From Bubalus kerabau (lineage: Eukaryota; Chordata; Mammalia; Artiodactyla; Bovidae), in assembly GCF_029407905.1 (NCBI RefSeq), contig NC_073627.1, forward strand, positions 159,035,697-159,099,696: a stretch of DNA of 64,000 nucleotides, in the 5' to 3' direction. Each line of letters opens with the position of its first letter. Positions within the stretch are counted from its first letter, which is position 1. The position numbers and the translations under genes are program-made. The notes below the pieces were generated by a model. The model was not told where the DNA came from, ran no database searches, and saw nothing but the letters and a program-made list of their open reading frames with translations. Below, one piece after another: positions 11,158-21,990 of the stretch.

Positions 11158-11189
<32 letters not shown>
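10950..11189 (+). mobile_element. Bov-tA SINE with (CA)n tail
   Basis: It starts with 'aggcttcccagttggtgcag' and continues through the tRNA-like A/B box region and the Bov-A unit ('gcaggaaatggcaacccact', 'agtccatggggttgcatgc'). The tail grades into a CG/CA alternating tract ending in (CA)n. Such tails are a usual source of bovine microsatellites. Confidence 0.88.
11130..11189. repeat. 60-bp uninterrupted alternating purine-pyrimidine tract ending in (CA)n
   Basis: From 11130 the bases alternate pyrimidine and purine without a break for 60 positions. The first half is GC-rich (words such as TGCATGCACGTGC and GTGCACGTGCG) and the second half is (AC)n. The tract is the tail of the preceding Bov-tA. 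Sequences of this kind favour the Z-DNA conformation. Confidence 0.9.
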
Positions 11190-11191
<2 letters not shown>

Positions 11192-11302
11192 CTTCCAACT
11201 GTAGATTTGTATGTGTGTTTCCTAATCTCTTCTTATAAAGACACTAGTCCTATTGGATTAGATTCCACTCTGATGACCTCATTTTCATTTAATTACTTCT
11301 CT

Positions 11303-11454
11303 AAAGAAATGGATGGCATCACCAACTCAATGAACATGAGTTTGAGTAAACTACAGGACTTGGTGATGGACAGGGAAGGCTGGCGGACCACAGTCCATGG
11401 AGTCACATAGGGTCGGACATGACTGAGTGACTGAACCGAACTGAACTGAAAGAA
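11303..11454 (+). mobile_element. BovB 3'-terminal fragment
   Basis: 'gatggcatcaccaactcaat' through 'cttggtgatggacagggaag', 'ggtcggacatgactgagtga' and the terminal (CTGAA)n-like tail 'ctgaactgaactgaa' mark the last ~140 bases of BovB. AAAGAA occurs at both ends (11303-11308, 11449-11454) as a possible short TSD. Confidence 0.8.
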
Positions 11455-11842
11455 CCTATCTCCTAAATTACTGTGCATTTTAAGTACTTAATAAAAATCT
11501 GGTGGAATGCATATTCTTGAAAGCAATTTTTAGTACATACTTCAGTTTATTATAAATGACTCTGGTTTAAAGTATTTTAACTTTTGCTCTAATTTTCATA
11601 GCAAAACTACTCTACAACCTGGACCTTAGATACATATATAGTGATAAATATAACCTAAGCACCAGAGGGCTTATAAAGTAAAGGACCCTCCTTTTATATT
11701 TATGAGTGCATAAGGAACCTTCTGGTAATTTTTGCAGGCATCCCAGATTTTATTCTCATCATACTGATGTAACTGCAAGCATATTTATGCTTGACTACCT
11801 TTGTCTTTATTTTAAGCCCTTTAACCCCATACTGATCTCATG
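11455..11842. other. unassigned non-coding sequence
   Basis: No repeat recognised. It includes 'caccagagggc' near 11660, a partial CTCF-like core that I do not call. Confidence 0.4.
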
Positions 11843-12490
11843 TTGCAGGAAGAGAGACCCTTTGCAGGGCCCATGGTGGGCTCTTGTCTAACAATTGAAA
11901 ATGAGCTGTCCGAGGAGACACACATGTTTACAAGCTGATGAAGCAAGAGATTTTATTGGGAAAGGGCACCCTGGTGGATAGCAGGAGAGTGAGGGAACCC
12001 AGGACAACTGCTCTGCCATGTAACTTGCAATCTTGGGAGAGTTCCATTCCCATCTCCATCTTTATGGAGATGGGAATAGTTTCTGAGTTGCCTGTGGCCA
12101 ATCGTTCTGACTCAGGGTCCTTCCTGGTGGTACATGCATCTCTCAGCCAAGGTGGTTCCTGCGAGAGTTCTGGGAGGTTGGTCAGACATATAGACTGCCA
12201 TCTCCTCTCTCCTTTTGACCTTTCCGAAGTTCTTCCCAGTTGGTGGTAGCTTGTTAGTAGTGGTTTCCGTCCTGGGATCTCCTGTTGTAAGATAGCTCAT
12301 GCAAGTGGCTACTGTCTTGCGTGACCAGGGCAGGCAGTTTCAATCAGTGTTTCCCCTAAACCCTAGGACTTCTTTTCCTGTGATTTTAATAGTAGAAAAT
12401 AGAACTACCAATTCCATACAGATGTTGGGGAGCCAGCCTTGCAGACAGCTGGAAGGAACAGGTGTACAGAAATCCAGGGACTATTAACAT
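11843..12490 (-). mobile_element. BTLTR1-like endogenous retrovirus LTR, antisense (solo)
   Basis: The + strand carries the inverted order of a ruminant ERV LTR: 'gaggagacacacatgtttac', 'gatgaagcaagagattttat', 'gggaaagggcaccctggtgg', 'aactgctctgccatg', 'gactcagggtccttcctggt' and 'caagtggctactgtcttgcg'. The + start at about 11843 ('tgttgcagg') would give a CA-ended LTR. The far end near 12490 is uncertain. No gag/pol-like frame adjoins it, so it is a solo LTR left by recombination, or a truncated one. Confidence 0.65.
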
Positions 12491-13130
12491 ATCTAATTGA
12501 GTAAGTGTTGGTAGTTACAAAAGTAATTAAGAATAAAAGAAAGCCTTGTGAAGCTCCTAACAAAAACATTGCTGGTAATCACTGCCAACTTAAAACTCAT
12601 TTTGTGAAGCTTTCTGAAAAAATGGAAGCATTTGATATTGAATATTACCTTTTGTCTTGTAATTTACATAGGTATCTTTAATGAACAGCTCGTTTATAGT
12701 TCCACTGAGTCTTTCCTGTGTATGTTGCAGACATCTTTGAAACAGCAGTATCAGCAATTTAGAATCGGCAGGCTTCCTCTTGAATATTTATAGAAAGATT
12801 TTAAAAGTATACTTAGCAATTTTCTTTCAGTTGTCTTTTTTAAAATTGCTATGTTTTCTCCTATACTAGAAACACACTTATTTTAGAATAAGAAAATAGG
12901 ACATTTTCCACTGTGGCTTTTTTGTTGTTAGAATTTTCAGATTGAATCCTGTGGATAGTTCCATATAACATTTTATTACTATTTTTATAATTATCACAGA
13001 AGCACATATATATTGCAAAAAAAAAAAAAAAAGCACAAAGGAAATCATTTAGATAGGAAATAAATCACTCATGATCTAGCCACACAGAAAGCATGAGGTA
13101 TATATATAAATTGTGGAATCTCTTACCAGG
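12491..13130. other. unassigned non-coding sequence
   Basis: A+T-rich with an A-run at 13018-13032. No recognised element or exon. Confidence 0.4.
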
Positions 13131-13132
13131 TA

Positions 13133-13510
13133 TATTAGTTTGCTAGGACTTGCATAACATATCACCATGGACTGGGTGCTTAAGGAACAAAAATTCATTT
13201 GCTTGCAGCGCTGGAGGCTAGAAGTCTGAGATCAAAATATTGGCAGCATTGTTTCTTTTAGTTCTCTTTTTAGCTTGTAATGGCTGTCTTTTCCCTGTGC
13301 CTTTTCTCTGTATATAAGCAGTCTCTATCCTAATTCCCTCTACCTATGAAGATCCTGTCATATTGGATTAGACCCAACCCTAATAGCCTCATCACAGTTT
13401 AATCACCTCTCTAAAGACTCTGTCTCCAGATATGGTCACGTTTTTCTTTGCTATCAGGGGTTAGAGCTTGAACATATGAAATTTGGGGAGACAATTCAGT
13501 CCAAGACCAA
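13133..13510 (-). mobile_element. ERVL-MaLR LTR (MLT1-like), antisense
   Basis: The inverted MaLR order is clear: 'atattagtttgctaggactt', 'ggctagaagtctgagatcaa', 'tcctgtcatattggattaga', 'acctctctaaagactctgtc' and 'ggggagacaattcagtccaa'. It shares its start with the copy at 8205 and is likewise solo. Confidence 0.65.
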
Positions 13511-13544
13511 GTGTTTAAAACTGTGTTTTATATCTGTGGGTTTA

Positions 13545-13877
13545 ATAGCTTTATTGAGGTATAACTGACATACAGTGACTACAAGTAAGTAATATGTATA
13601 CTGATACAAATTTTGACATATATATAATCATGAAACTTTTGCTGTAATAATGAAGATAATAAATTTATTCATCACCCTCAAAATTTCTTTGTGTCCCTAC
13701 GGTCTTCTTCTCCCTCTCTTTCCTGCTCTGCTCCCACCCTCAGACAACCACCCATCTGTTATTTATGTTTGCATTTCCTAGTATTTTATAAAATGGGATA
13801 ATAGAGTATATACTTTTTATCTAGCTTTATTCACTTATCAGAATTATTTTTAGATTTATTCATGCTGTACTGCATAT
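13545..13877 (-). mobile_element. L1M 3' UTR fragment, antisense
   Basis: 'gctttattgaggtataactgacatacagtg' near 13550-13578 opens a run in the inverted order of ancient L1M 3' ends: 'atcatgaaacttttgctgta', 'catcaccctcaaaatttctt', 'agacaaccacccatctgtta', 'cattcactt'-type words. Old and non-coding. Confidence 0.65.
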
Positions 13878-13955
13878 CACAGCATCTAGAATAGTACCCT
13901 GCACATGCATGGCAGGTACTCTAATTATTAATTAAAGGAATAAATAAAAACATAA
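13878..13955 (+). mobile_element. L2 LINE 3' terminus
   Basis: 'cacagcatctagaatagtac' followed by 'gcaggtactctaattattaa' and 'aggaataaataaaa' corresponds to the L2 3' end. It is short and diverged, and abuts the antisense L1M. Confidence 0.45.
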
Positions 13956-15068
13956 ATCAGTGAGCATTTTAGAAGATTAAGGAGATGGGATATTATATGC
14001 AGTTGAATGACACTCATAATTTTGGTGTTCTCTCTGAAGTATTTTATAGAGCTGAGTACATGAACCAGGTTTGTAGCTTAGAAAATGTCCCTGGTGCCAT
14101 TTGAAGGATGAATTTGTAGTAGGAAAAGGCTAAAAGCACTGGACCAATTATTAAAAATTCTAACATACTGGTCCCTATACATATATATATATATACTAGT
14201 TCCCAGTGGTTTTCACAGAGTCATCCATGCCAAAATATCCAGTAAACAATTGAAAATGCGAACCAGAAATAATTATTTGGGAGGAGAAGGGTTAAGAGGG
14301 TGAATGGGAAAGTTAGGGTAAAGGAAATAATTTCCTAATTCTATTTGTAAAGTTGCCAAACACCTTAAACATGCATCATGATACAGAGGAAAGAAAACAG
14401 GTATCAGAAATGAAGAATTGTGGTTTCATATTAACTCTCTCTTAACCTTTAAGCCTTTAAGCAAGTATTCAAATTCAAATGGCTAATTATTAATAACATT
14501 GTCTCTGTACCTATTTAATCATGTTTTTAGACTTTTTTATTGCTTGCATTTTCAAATTTTACAGTGACAGACCTAGAGTGGATCTTTATTCCCTCTGCTA
14601 GGATTTTTATCTTGAAGATTGGGTTTGAGGAATTCCTATCCATTATTTATTTGGTCATTTTTTATTTCCTATGTTCTCTGTAATATGTTTTGGGGAATCC
14701 GATTACTTGGGTAGAACTACTAATATTTTTGGTTTGGTATGTCTTTATATTTGATCTTGTATTTTTCATTTCTTTCCACTCTTGGTGAGGTTTTTTAAAA
14801 TTTTATCTCTCGACTATTGAAAAATTTATTTTGTTAATCTTATTTTGTAATTTCCCAAGAGTTCTTTCTACTTTACTTTATTGTTATTTTTTCATAGTGA
14901 CTTATGATTTATGGATATCATATTCTCTAAGTTATTTCTTAGATTACTGTTTATAATATTTTAGACTCCTTTTTTCTCTATTGATTTCTCTCTGTTTACT
15001 CTGGGGTCATCTCCTTCTTTCTTTGTTTTGGTCTTTAATTTTCATGTTATTTTTTTCCCCCTCAAAGT
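13956..15068. other. unassigned A+T-rich sequence
   Basis: No family is certain. The T-rich portion 14540-15068 could be a very old antisense LINE but I cannot place it. A short (TA)n run lies at about 14178-14196. The terminal part supplies the upstream half of the chimeric frame at 14981-15709. Confidence 0.35.
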
Positions 15069-15709
15069 CTGTTGATTCTCATGCAAGTAAAGTAATGCTC
15101 AAAATTCTCCAAGCCAGGCTTCAGCAATATGTGAACCGTGAACTTCCAGATGTTCAAGCTGGTTTTAGAAAAGGCAGAGGAACCAGAGATAAAATTGCCA
15201 ACATCTGCCAGATCATGGAAAAAGCAAGAGAGTTCCAGAAAAACATCTATTTCTGCTTTATTGACTCTGCCAAAGCCTTTGACTGTGTGGATCACAATAA
15301 ACTGTGGAAAGTTCTGAAAGAGATGGGAATACCAGATCACCTGACCTGCCTCTTGAGAAACCTGTATGCAGGTCAGGAAACAACAGTTAGAACTGGACAT
15401 GGAACACCAGACTGGTTCCAAATAGGAAAAGGAGTACGTCAAGGCTATATATTGTCACCCTGCTTATTTAACTTACATGCAGAGTACATCATGAGAAATG
15501 CTGGGCTGGAGGAAGCACAAGCTGGAACCAAGATTTCTGGGAGAAATATCAATAACCTAAGATATGCAGATGACACCACCCTTATGGCAGAAAGTGAAGA
15601 ACTAAAGAGCCTCTTGATGAAAGTGAAAGAGGAGAGTGAAAAAGTTGGCTTAAAGCTTAACATTCAGAAAACTAAGATCATGGCATCTTGTCCCGTCACT
15701 TCATGTTAA
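14981..15709 (+). pseudogene. chimeric frame: host hydrophobic leader joined to BovB RT palm
   Basis: This 242-codon frame starts in host flank and enters the BovB insertion at residue 34. Residues 1-25 are strongly hydrophobic (MISLCLLWGHLLL...), like a signal anchor, but come from unassigned flanking DNA. Residues 34-242 are BovB reverse transcriptase. Motif A is seen as FIDSAKAFD and motif C as YADD (codons at 15563-15574), so the catalytic Asp pair is intact. The frame ends early: a TAA at 15707 replaces sequence that continues in better-preserved copies. The endonuclease and RT fingers are absent. It is most likely a fortuitous fusion without function, and no promoter was identified. Confidence 0.6.
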
Positions 15710-16352
15710 ATAGATGGGGAAACAGTGGAAACAGTGGCTGACTCATTTTTGGGGCTCAAAAATCACTCCAGATAGTGACTGCAGCCATAAAATTTAAAGA
15801 AGCTTACTCTTTGGAAGGAAAGTTATGACCAACGCAGATAACATATTAAAAAGCAGAGACATTACTTTGTCAACAAAGGTCCATCTAGTCAAGGCTATGG
15901 TTTTTCCAGTAATCATGTATGGATGTGAGAGTTGGACTATAAAGAAAGCTGAGGGCTGAAAAATTGATGCTTTTGAACTGTGGTGTTGGAGAGGACTCTT
16001 GAGCGTCCCTTGGACTGCAAGGAGATCCAACCAGTCCATCCTAAAGGAGATCAGTCCTGAATATTCATTGGAAGGACTGATGTTGGGGCTGAAACTCCAA
16101 TACTTTTGCCACCTGATGCGAAGAGATGACTCATTTGAAAAGACCCTGATGCTGGGAAAAATTGAGGGCAGGAGGAGAAGGGGACGACAGAGGATGAGAT
16201 GGTTGGATGGCATCACCGACTTGATGTTCATAGGTTTAGGTGAACTCCGGGAGTTGGTGATGGACAGGGAGGCCTGGTGTGCCACGGTTCATGGGGTCAC
16301 AAGGAGTTGGACATGACTGAGCGACTGAACTGAACTGAACTGTTGATTCTCA
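15069..16352 (+). mobile_element. 5'-truncated BovB LINE with 13-bp TSD
   Basis: The insertion (15082-16339) carries the BovB RT palm through the 3' tail 'ctgaactgaactgaac'. A perfect 13-bp direct repeat, CTGTTGATTCTCA, flanks it at 15069-15081 and 16340-16352. The 5' part (endonuclease, fingers) is missing, as expected for incomplete target-primed reverse transcription. BovB is an RTE-clade LINE known for horizontal transfer between reptiles and ruminants. Confidence 0.95.
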
Positions 16353-17284
16353 GTTGTCTATTTACTTTTAATGACAAAGTTCACCCCAAACATTTCATTT
16401 AATTTCTCTCAAATGAACTCAGTGTCCATCTTTCTTTTCATGACTGGGGGTAAATGATGGCCTGCAGGCTGTTATCTATGATTGTCTGTGTTATCCTGGT
16501 GAGCATGTATTAAAAATGATGGAGATGACAGTTCTGTATGTGGAGTGTCAGTTAATCTTCTTTTCTGTTCCACTTCTAACTCCTGTTCTGTATTGAGAAT
16601 TTCCAGATCATCTTTCTAGGGCATTTGTTGGCTGAATAGTGGTGTCTTTCCTGCTTGCTTTTCACATTTTTTTCAATTTGCAGCCCTTTTTCCCCTGCTT
16701 CATTAGTCACTGTTCCAATATCCATTTTTCAGGTATTTGTTGAAATACATATGTTACTAATGCTCTCTTTCTTTTTTATATGTTGTTGTGACTTATTAAC
16801 TTTTAAAAACATTCTGTTTTAGTCTTCTATTATCATTTTATGATCTTGGCTTGATCTCAGGTTACCACCTGGAAGTATGTGAAGAGAAACAATACTAACT
16901 TAAATATTCTGAAAGCAAAGTGATATAATGTATGTGATATTTGTCACATATTAAATACTAGTTCTACTTTTCCATCATATAAGAATGTCTTCTAACATCT
17001 TCTGTTTGCTAATCCCCCAGCAGAGGTAAAAAAATTTACCCTAATATTTAATTTTGAACTCTTTGTCACAGGAAACCAACACACTTCTTGACCATTCAGG
17101 AGAAAATCCTACATGTTGTGAATGTTTTAGAAAGCTTATCCTGGTTCTACTTTTCTTCCTGCCTTCTAGTCAATATGTTTTCTATCATTTTTGCCCAAAA
17201 ATATATTTGCAAAGAGAATTTTAGTTGTGGTTCTCTTGGAAAAATATTTAAACCTTTGATCAAATTCAAGTACAGAGATTGATC
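16353..17284. other. unassigned non-coding sequence
   Basis: No repeat recognised. It may continue whatever old element preceded the BovB insertion. The frame at 17088-17282 (64 codons) shows no domain. Confidence 0.4.
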
Positions 17285-17440
17285 ATTCAGCTAGTAAATA
17301 TTTACTCAGTCCACAATGCCAAATACTAGGATTTATTGACACTATTGATAATATTATACTATGTATATCCAGAAGGAGGTTAGAATCTCACTGGGGAGAG
17401 AGGGAGAAACTTGAGGGAAAAATGTATATATATTGCATGG
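17285..17440 (-). mobile_element. L2 LINE 3' fragment, antisense
   Basis: 'gctagtaaatatttactcagtccacaatgcc' at 17290-17320 and 'ggaggttagaatctcactgg' follow the inverted L2 3' end. Diverged. Confidence 0.5.
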
Positions 17441-17539
17441 TATGCATTAGGTCAGTACCACAGTTAATAAACACTTCAACAGTCCAGTAGGGAAAGATTT
17501 TCTGTGGTTTCATGTGCTTAGAGATCTTCAGTCTTTCCC

Positions 17540-17665
17540 CTTATAATAGAAGCTCCATGATAGCAAGAACCTTACATTGATTACCATGTATTCTTTAAGT
17601 ATAGAACAGTTTCTGATATTTAGTGGGTACTCCCTCATATATGCTGAATCAATGGGTAATATAGA
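17540..17665 (+). mobile_element. L2 LINE 3' fragment
   Basis: 'agaagctccatgatagcaag' followed by 'tatagaacagtttctgatat' and 'tagtgggtactccctc' matches the L2 3' end in sense orientation. It faces the antisense L2 piece 100 bases upstream, so two independent insertions or an inversion are possible. Confidence 0.5.
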
Positions 17666-17736
17666 ATTTATGTTTCAATTTAAGGGAAGCAGACAACTTG
17701 ATCAGGTGGAGAGAGGAAGGAAACTATCATTGTTAT

Positions 17737-18943
17737 TGTTCAGTCACTGAGTCCTGTCTGATTCTTTGTGACCCTGTGGACTGCAGCACACCAGCCTTCC
17801 CTGTCCTTCACCATCTCCGGAGTTTTCTCAAACTCATGTCCATTTAGTCGGTGATGTCATCCAACCATTTTATCCTCTGTCATCACCTTTTTCTCCTGCC
17901 TTCAATCTTTCCCAGCATCAGGGTCTTTTCCAATGAGTTGGCTCTTTGCATCAGGTGGCCAAAGTATTGGAGCTTCAGCTTCAGTCCTTTCAATGAATAT
18001 TCAGGATTGATTTCCTTTAGGATTGACTGGTTTGATCTCCTTGCTATCCAAGGGACTCTCAAGAGTCTTCTCCAGCACCGCATTTCAAAAGTGTCAACTT
18101 TTCAGTGCTTAGGCATCTTTATGATGCAACTCTCACATCCATACATGACTGCTGGAAAATTCATAGCTTTGACTAGACAGACCTTTATCAGCAAAGTCAC
18201 ATCTCTGCTTTTTAATATGCCATCTTGGTTTGTCATAGCTTTTCTTCCAAGGAGCTAGCATCTTTTAATTTCATGGCTGCAGTCACCCTCTTCAGTGATT
18301 ATGGAGCTCAAGAAAATAAAGTCTTTCACTGTTTCCACTGTTTCCCCATCTATTTGCTATGAAGTGATGGGACCAGATGCCATGATCTTTATATTTTGCA
18401 TGTTGAGTTTTAAACCAAATTTTTCATGCTCCTCTTTTACCTTCATCAAGAAGCTCTTTTTCCCTCTTCATTTTCTGCCATTAATGTGGTATCATCTGCA
18501 TATCTGAGGTTATTGATATTTCTACTGGCAATCTTGATTACGGCTTGTGCTTCATCCAGCCCAGTATTTCTCATGATGTACTCTGCACATAAGTTAAATA
18601 AACAGGGTGACGATATACAGCTTTGACGTACCCCTTTCCCAATTTGGAACCAGTCCGTTGTTCCATGTCCAGTTTTATTTGTTGCTTCTTGACTTGCATG
18701 CAGCAGATAAGGTGGTCTAATATTCCCATCTAAGAATTTCCCCCAGTTTATTGTGATCCATGCAGTCAGACTTTAGCATAGTCAGTGAAGCAGAAATATA
18801 CATTTTTCTAGAACTCTCTTGCTTTTTCTGTGATCTAATGGATGTTGTCAATTTGATCTCTGGTTCTTCTGCCTTTTCTAAATCCAGCTTGTATATTTGG
18901 AAGTTCTTGGTTCATGTACTGTTGAAGTCTAGCTTGAAGGATC
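17737..18943 (-). mobile_element. BovB LINE, antisense, 5'-truncated
   Basis: It reads inward from the inverted 3' tail ('gttattgttcagtcactgag') through the whole 3' region to the RT palm. The inverted YADD region lies near 18500 ('gtggtatcatctgcatatct') and the fragment ends at 'gttgaagtctagcttgaagg'. Several stops and indels break the coding strand, so no RT could be made. It is older than the copy at 15082: more substitutions and no clear TSD. Confidence 0.9.
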
Positions 18944-19120
18944 ATATACACAAAATAACAACAAAGAGTAGAGGTAGAAATAACCAACATGAATTTACAA
19001 AAGAGAATAGACCACCGTGATTCAAGACTTTATTTTGAAAGTTAATGAGATGTTAAGTTCTTAGTTTGGCTCCAAGCAATGTAGCAGGTCTTTATATAGC
19101 AGGAGAAACAGTCTGGGTTT

Positions 19121-19415
19121 TATCTCACTAGCGCAATGGCACCCCACTCCAGTACTCTTGCCTGGAAAATCCCATGGAGGGAGGAGCCTGGTAGGCTGCA
19201 GTCCATCGGGTCCCTGAGTCGGACACAACTTTACTTTCACTTTCACTTTTTCACTTTCATGCGTTGGAGAAGGAAATGGCAACCCACTCCAGTGTTCTTG
19301 CCTGGAGAATCGCAGGGGCAGGAGAGCCTGGTGGGTTGACGTCTATGGGATCACACAGAGTCGGACATGACTGAAGTGACTTAGCAGCAGCAGCAGCAGC
19401 AGCTCTAGTGAGATA
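19121..19415 (+). mobile_element. Bov-A2 SINE with inverted flanking repeat
   Basis: The body has two Bov-A units ('ggcaccccactccagtactc' and 'ggcaacccactccagtgttc') joined by the 'ctttactttcactttcactt' linker. The tail is (CAG)n at about 19384-19402. Instead of a direct repeat, the flanks are a perfect 11-bp inverted pair: TATCTCACTAG at 19121-19131 and CTAGTGAGATA at 19405-19415. Confidence 0.88.
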
Positions 19416-19514
19416 TTAATGGTCACTGAAAAGAAAAATGATTTGATATATACACAGTCATTTTACAATCCATTTTGGATATTTTAAGTCTGTTTAGGTA
19501 GAATTTCTCAAACG

Positions 19515-19978
19515 ACCCTCAGAAATTCCTACCCTAATCACTGGAACCTCTGAAAGTAGTAAAGTATCAATCTTGTGATTATATTCTGTTATATGGCAAA
19601 TTGACCTTGATATAGGACTATTATCTAGGTGGGCTTGATTTTATCACATAGGTCCTTAAAAGCAGAGAGGGTGAAGTGAGAAAATGTGGGTGGCCCTTAA
19701 GAGCTGAAGGAGGGGGTTCCAGCTGACAGTTAGCAAGGAAAGGGTGATCTTAGTCCCATAACTGTTAGGAATTGGATTCTGCTAACAACCTGAGTAAGGT
19801 TAGAAGGGCTCTATTCAGCACTCTGACAAGAGCTCAGATGGTTAACACTTTGACCTGTGAGATGTGAAGCAGAGAATTTTTGACTTACAGAACTAGAGAT
19901 AATAGATGAGTATTGTTTTGAGTCACTTAAGTTTGTGGTAATTTTTTATTTGACTATACAAAGCAATTATAGAAAAAT
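19515..19978 (+). mobile_element. ERVL-MaLR-type LTR
   Basis: 'ctaccctaatcactggaacc', 'ttatatggcaaattgacctt', 'ttatctaggtgggcttgatt', 'cacataggtccttaaaagca' and 'cacttaagtttgtggtaatt' occur in the order of a MaLR-class LTR in sense orientation. Solo and diverged. Confidence 0.6.
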
Positions 19979-20369
19979 CAGAGAAGGAGGGAACAGCATT
20001 AAGGGAGACCATGTTATTTTTGCATGACTTCTACACTTGTTCACTTACTGAGCAAAGGCAATATGCCTTGAAAATTCCTTTGTAATTAAAAAGGAGTAGT
20101 TAAGTTTTTTTTTTTTTATATATTATTATTATAGTCTCAACACCCATTATACCTCACTGTTGTGGTCAATGGTTAAGTAAAAATGCGTTAGAGCTATAAA
20201 CAGTGGTATGGTAGGTTTTATTTTTGTCCAAGATATTTATTGTCTGCCTCTGTCTGAAGGTTATCTTTTACTTCATTGATGTAAGACAAGCCTTTGTAAC
20301 TGTTTCAGACTGTCAACAATGAACAGAAATGACATATACTTCTTTTCATAGAAACTTTAAGTCATTCCA

Positions 20370-20815
20370 TGTATTTCCCTTTCACCACAAACCTGTATGC
20401 GTGGCTTGGGCTTCCCCTTCAGCCTGGGTCCTGGAGTGGAGGTGCTGTGAACAGTAAAACAGTGTCCATTGTTGTAAGCCAATGAGAGTTTTGCATCACT
20501 TTTTTTTTTTTTTTGCCCATAAAAAGACTTGCCTAAATCGAGGACACTATGTCCAGACCTGCTATAATAAAAACTGAAACTACGTGGCATTGGCTTTAAT
20601 AGGAACAATGGTTGGTGAAGAATCTATTATTGGAAGCTAGAAAGATGGAGCACAAGTTATCCAGTGGTGAGGATACTTGATATAAAGTTTGCTCCAAGAA
20701 TGTGGAAGGCAGATAAAATACCAGATGACCCCATGGCTTTTGGTAGAGATGAAAGAAACAGAATATCAGTAGTGCTTCCTGGATATTACGGGTGAGTTTA
20801 ACAGACCATTAACAA
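20370..20815 (+). mobile_element. probable MaLR LTR end plus start of internal region
   Basis: 'cattgttgtaagccaatgag' resembles a MaLR LTR 3' end. It is followed after about 90 bases by 'actacgtggcattggcttta' and 'gaggatacttgatataaagt', which resemble the beginning of MLT1-type internal sequence. If so, this is a truncated provirus rather than a solo LTR. A T-run at 20500-20516 lies near the junction. Similarity is weak. Confidence 0.35.
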
Positions 20816-20934
20816 TGATTTTTGAACTGGATTGTAAAATAGAATAGACTATGAATAAAAAAGGCTGATTAAAAATCAACCTTTTGATTAGGACCTAAGC
20901 ATGGATATGACTTGCCTAACTTTTGTTTTATGTT

Positions 20935-21112
20935 GTATGTGGCTAAACTGGTAAAGAATCTGCCTGAAATGCAGGAGACCTGGGTTCAATCTCTGGGTTG
21001 GGAAGATCCCTGCAGAAAGGAAAGGCTACCCACTCCAGTATTCTTGCCTGGAGAATTCCATGGACAGTCCATGGGGTCGCAAAGAGGTGGACACAGCTGA
21101 GCAACTTTCACT
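20935..21112 (+). mobile_element. Bov-tA SINE
   Basis: The head 'ctggtaaagaatctgcctga' and 'gacctgggttcaatctctgg' leads to the Bov-A unit ending at 'gacagtccatggggtcgcaa' and 'gagcaactttcacta'. An internal deletion removes the usual 'gaggagcctggcgggctaca' segment. Confidence 0.85.
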
Positions 21113-21119
21113 AATTTTT

Positions 21120-21990
21120 TGGTGAGAACAGTTAAATCTATTCTCAGCAAATTTCAAGTATATTGTACATTATTATTATACTCACATTATAGCTCCCTTA
21201 CCCTACATTTTTAGATTCCACATGTAAGTGAAATTGAGCAATATCTAAGTTTCAATGTCTGGCTCTTTTCCATGTCTGACTTTCTACATCACTTAGCATA
21301 ATGTCCTCCAAATTCCTTTTTGTTGTTGCAAATGACAAGATTTCCTTGTTTTTTAAGGCATAATGTTTTTCCATTATATACTGTTACCACATTTTCTTTA
21401 TTTAATTATCCACATCCTTGCCAACACTGGTTGTGTCTTGTCTTTTTGATACTCACCTTTCCAATAGGTGTGAAGTGGTATCTCACTGTGGTTCTGATTT
21501 GCATTTCCTGATGATTAGTGATGTTGGGCATTTTTTCATATACCTGTTGGCCATCTGTGTATCTTTTTTTGAGATGTTTGTTCAGGTCCTTCACTTATTT
21601 TAAAATTGAGTTTTCTCGCTATCTGGGTGTTTGAATTCCTTATAGATTTTGTATATTAACCACTTATTAGATATATGGATTGTAGTATTTTCTCCTAATC
21701 TATAGGTTGTCTCTTCTCTCTGTTTCCTTTGTTGCACAGAAGCGTTTTAGTTTGCTGCAACCCCATTTGTCCATTTTTGTTGTTTGCTGTCATATGGAAA
21801 AGTTCATTGCCCAGACCAATGTCAAGAAACGTTCTCCGTGTGTTTTCTTCTAATAGTTTTACAGTTTCAGGTCTTACATTTAATTGTTTTAACCCATTTT
21901 TGAGTTGATTTTTGTATATGGTATCAAATAAGGATCCAATTTCCCTTTTCTGCTGAGCAATAGGAGGATTTTTCATTTTAAAAAGTCAAT
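21120..21990 (-). mobile_element. L1M LINE (ORF2 3' part), antisense
   Basis: The + strand carries the familiar inverted L1 order: 'ccacatgtaagtgaaattga', 'ccacatccttgccaacactg', 'ggtgtgaagtggtatctcac', 'tttgttgcacagaagcgttt' and 'atatggtatcaaataaggat'. Read on the minus strand it is a broken C-terminal ORF2. An internal deletion separates the first ~200 bases from the rest. Confidence 0.8.

Noticed and set aside
15794..16285. 163-codon antisense frame
   Set aside because: Complement of the BovB 3' region. Similar frames recur in each BovB copy and reflect its composition.
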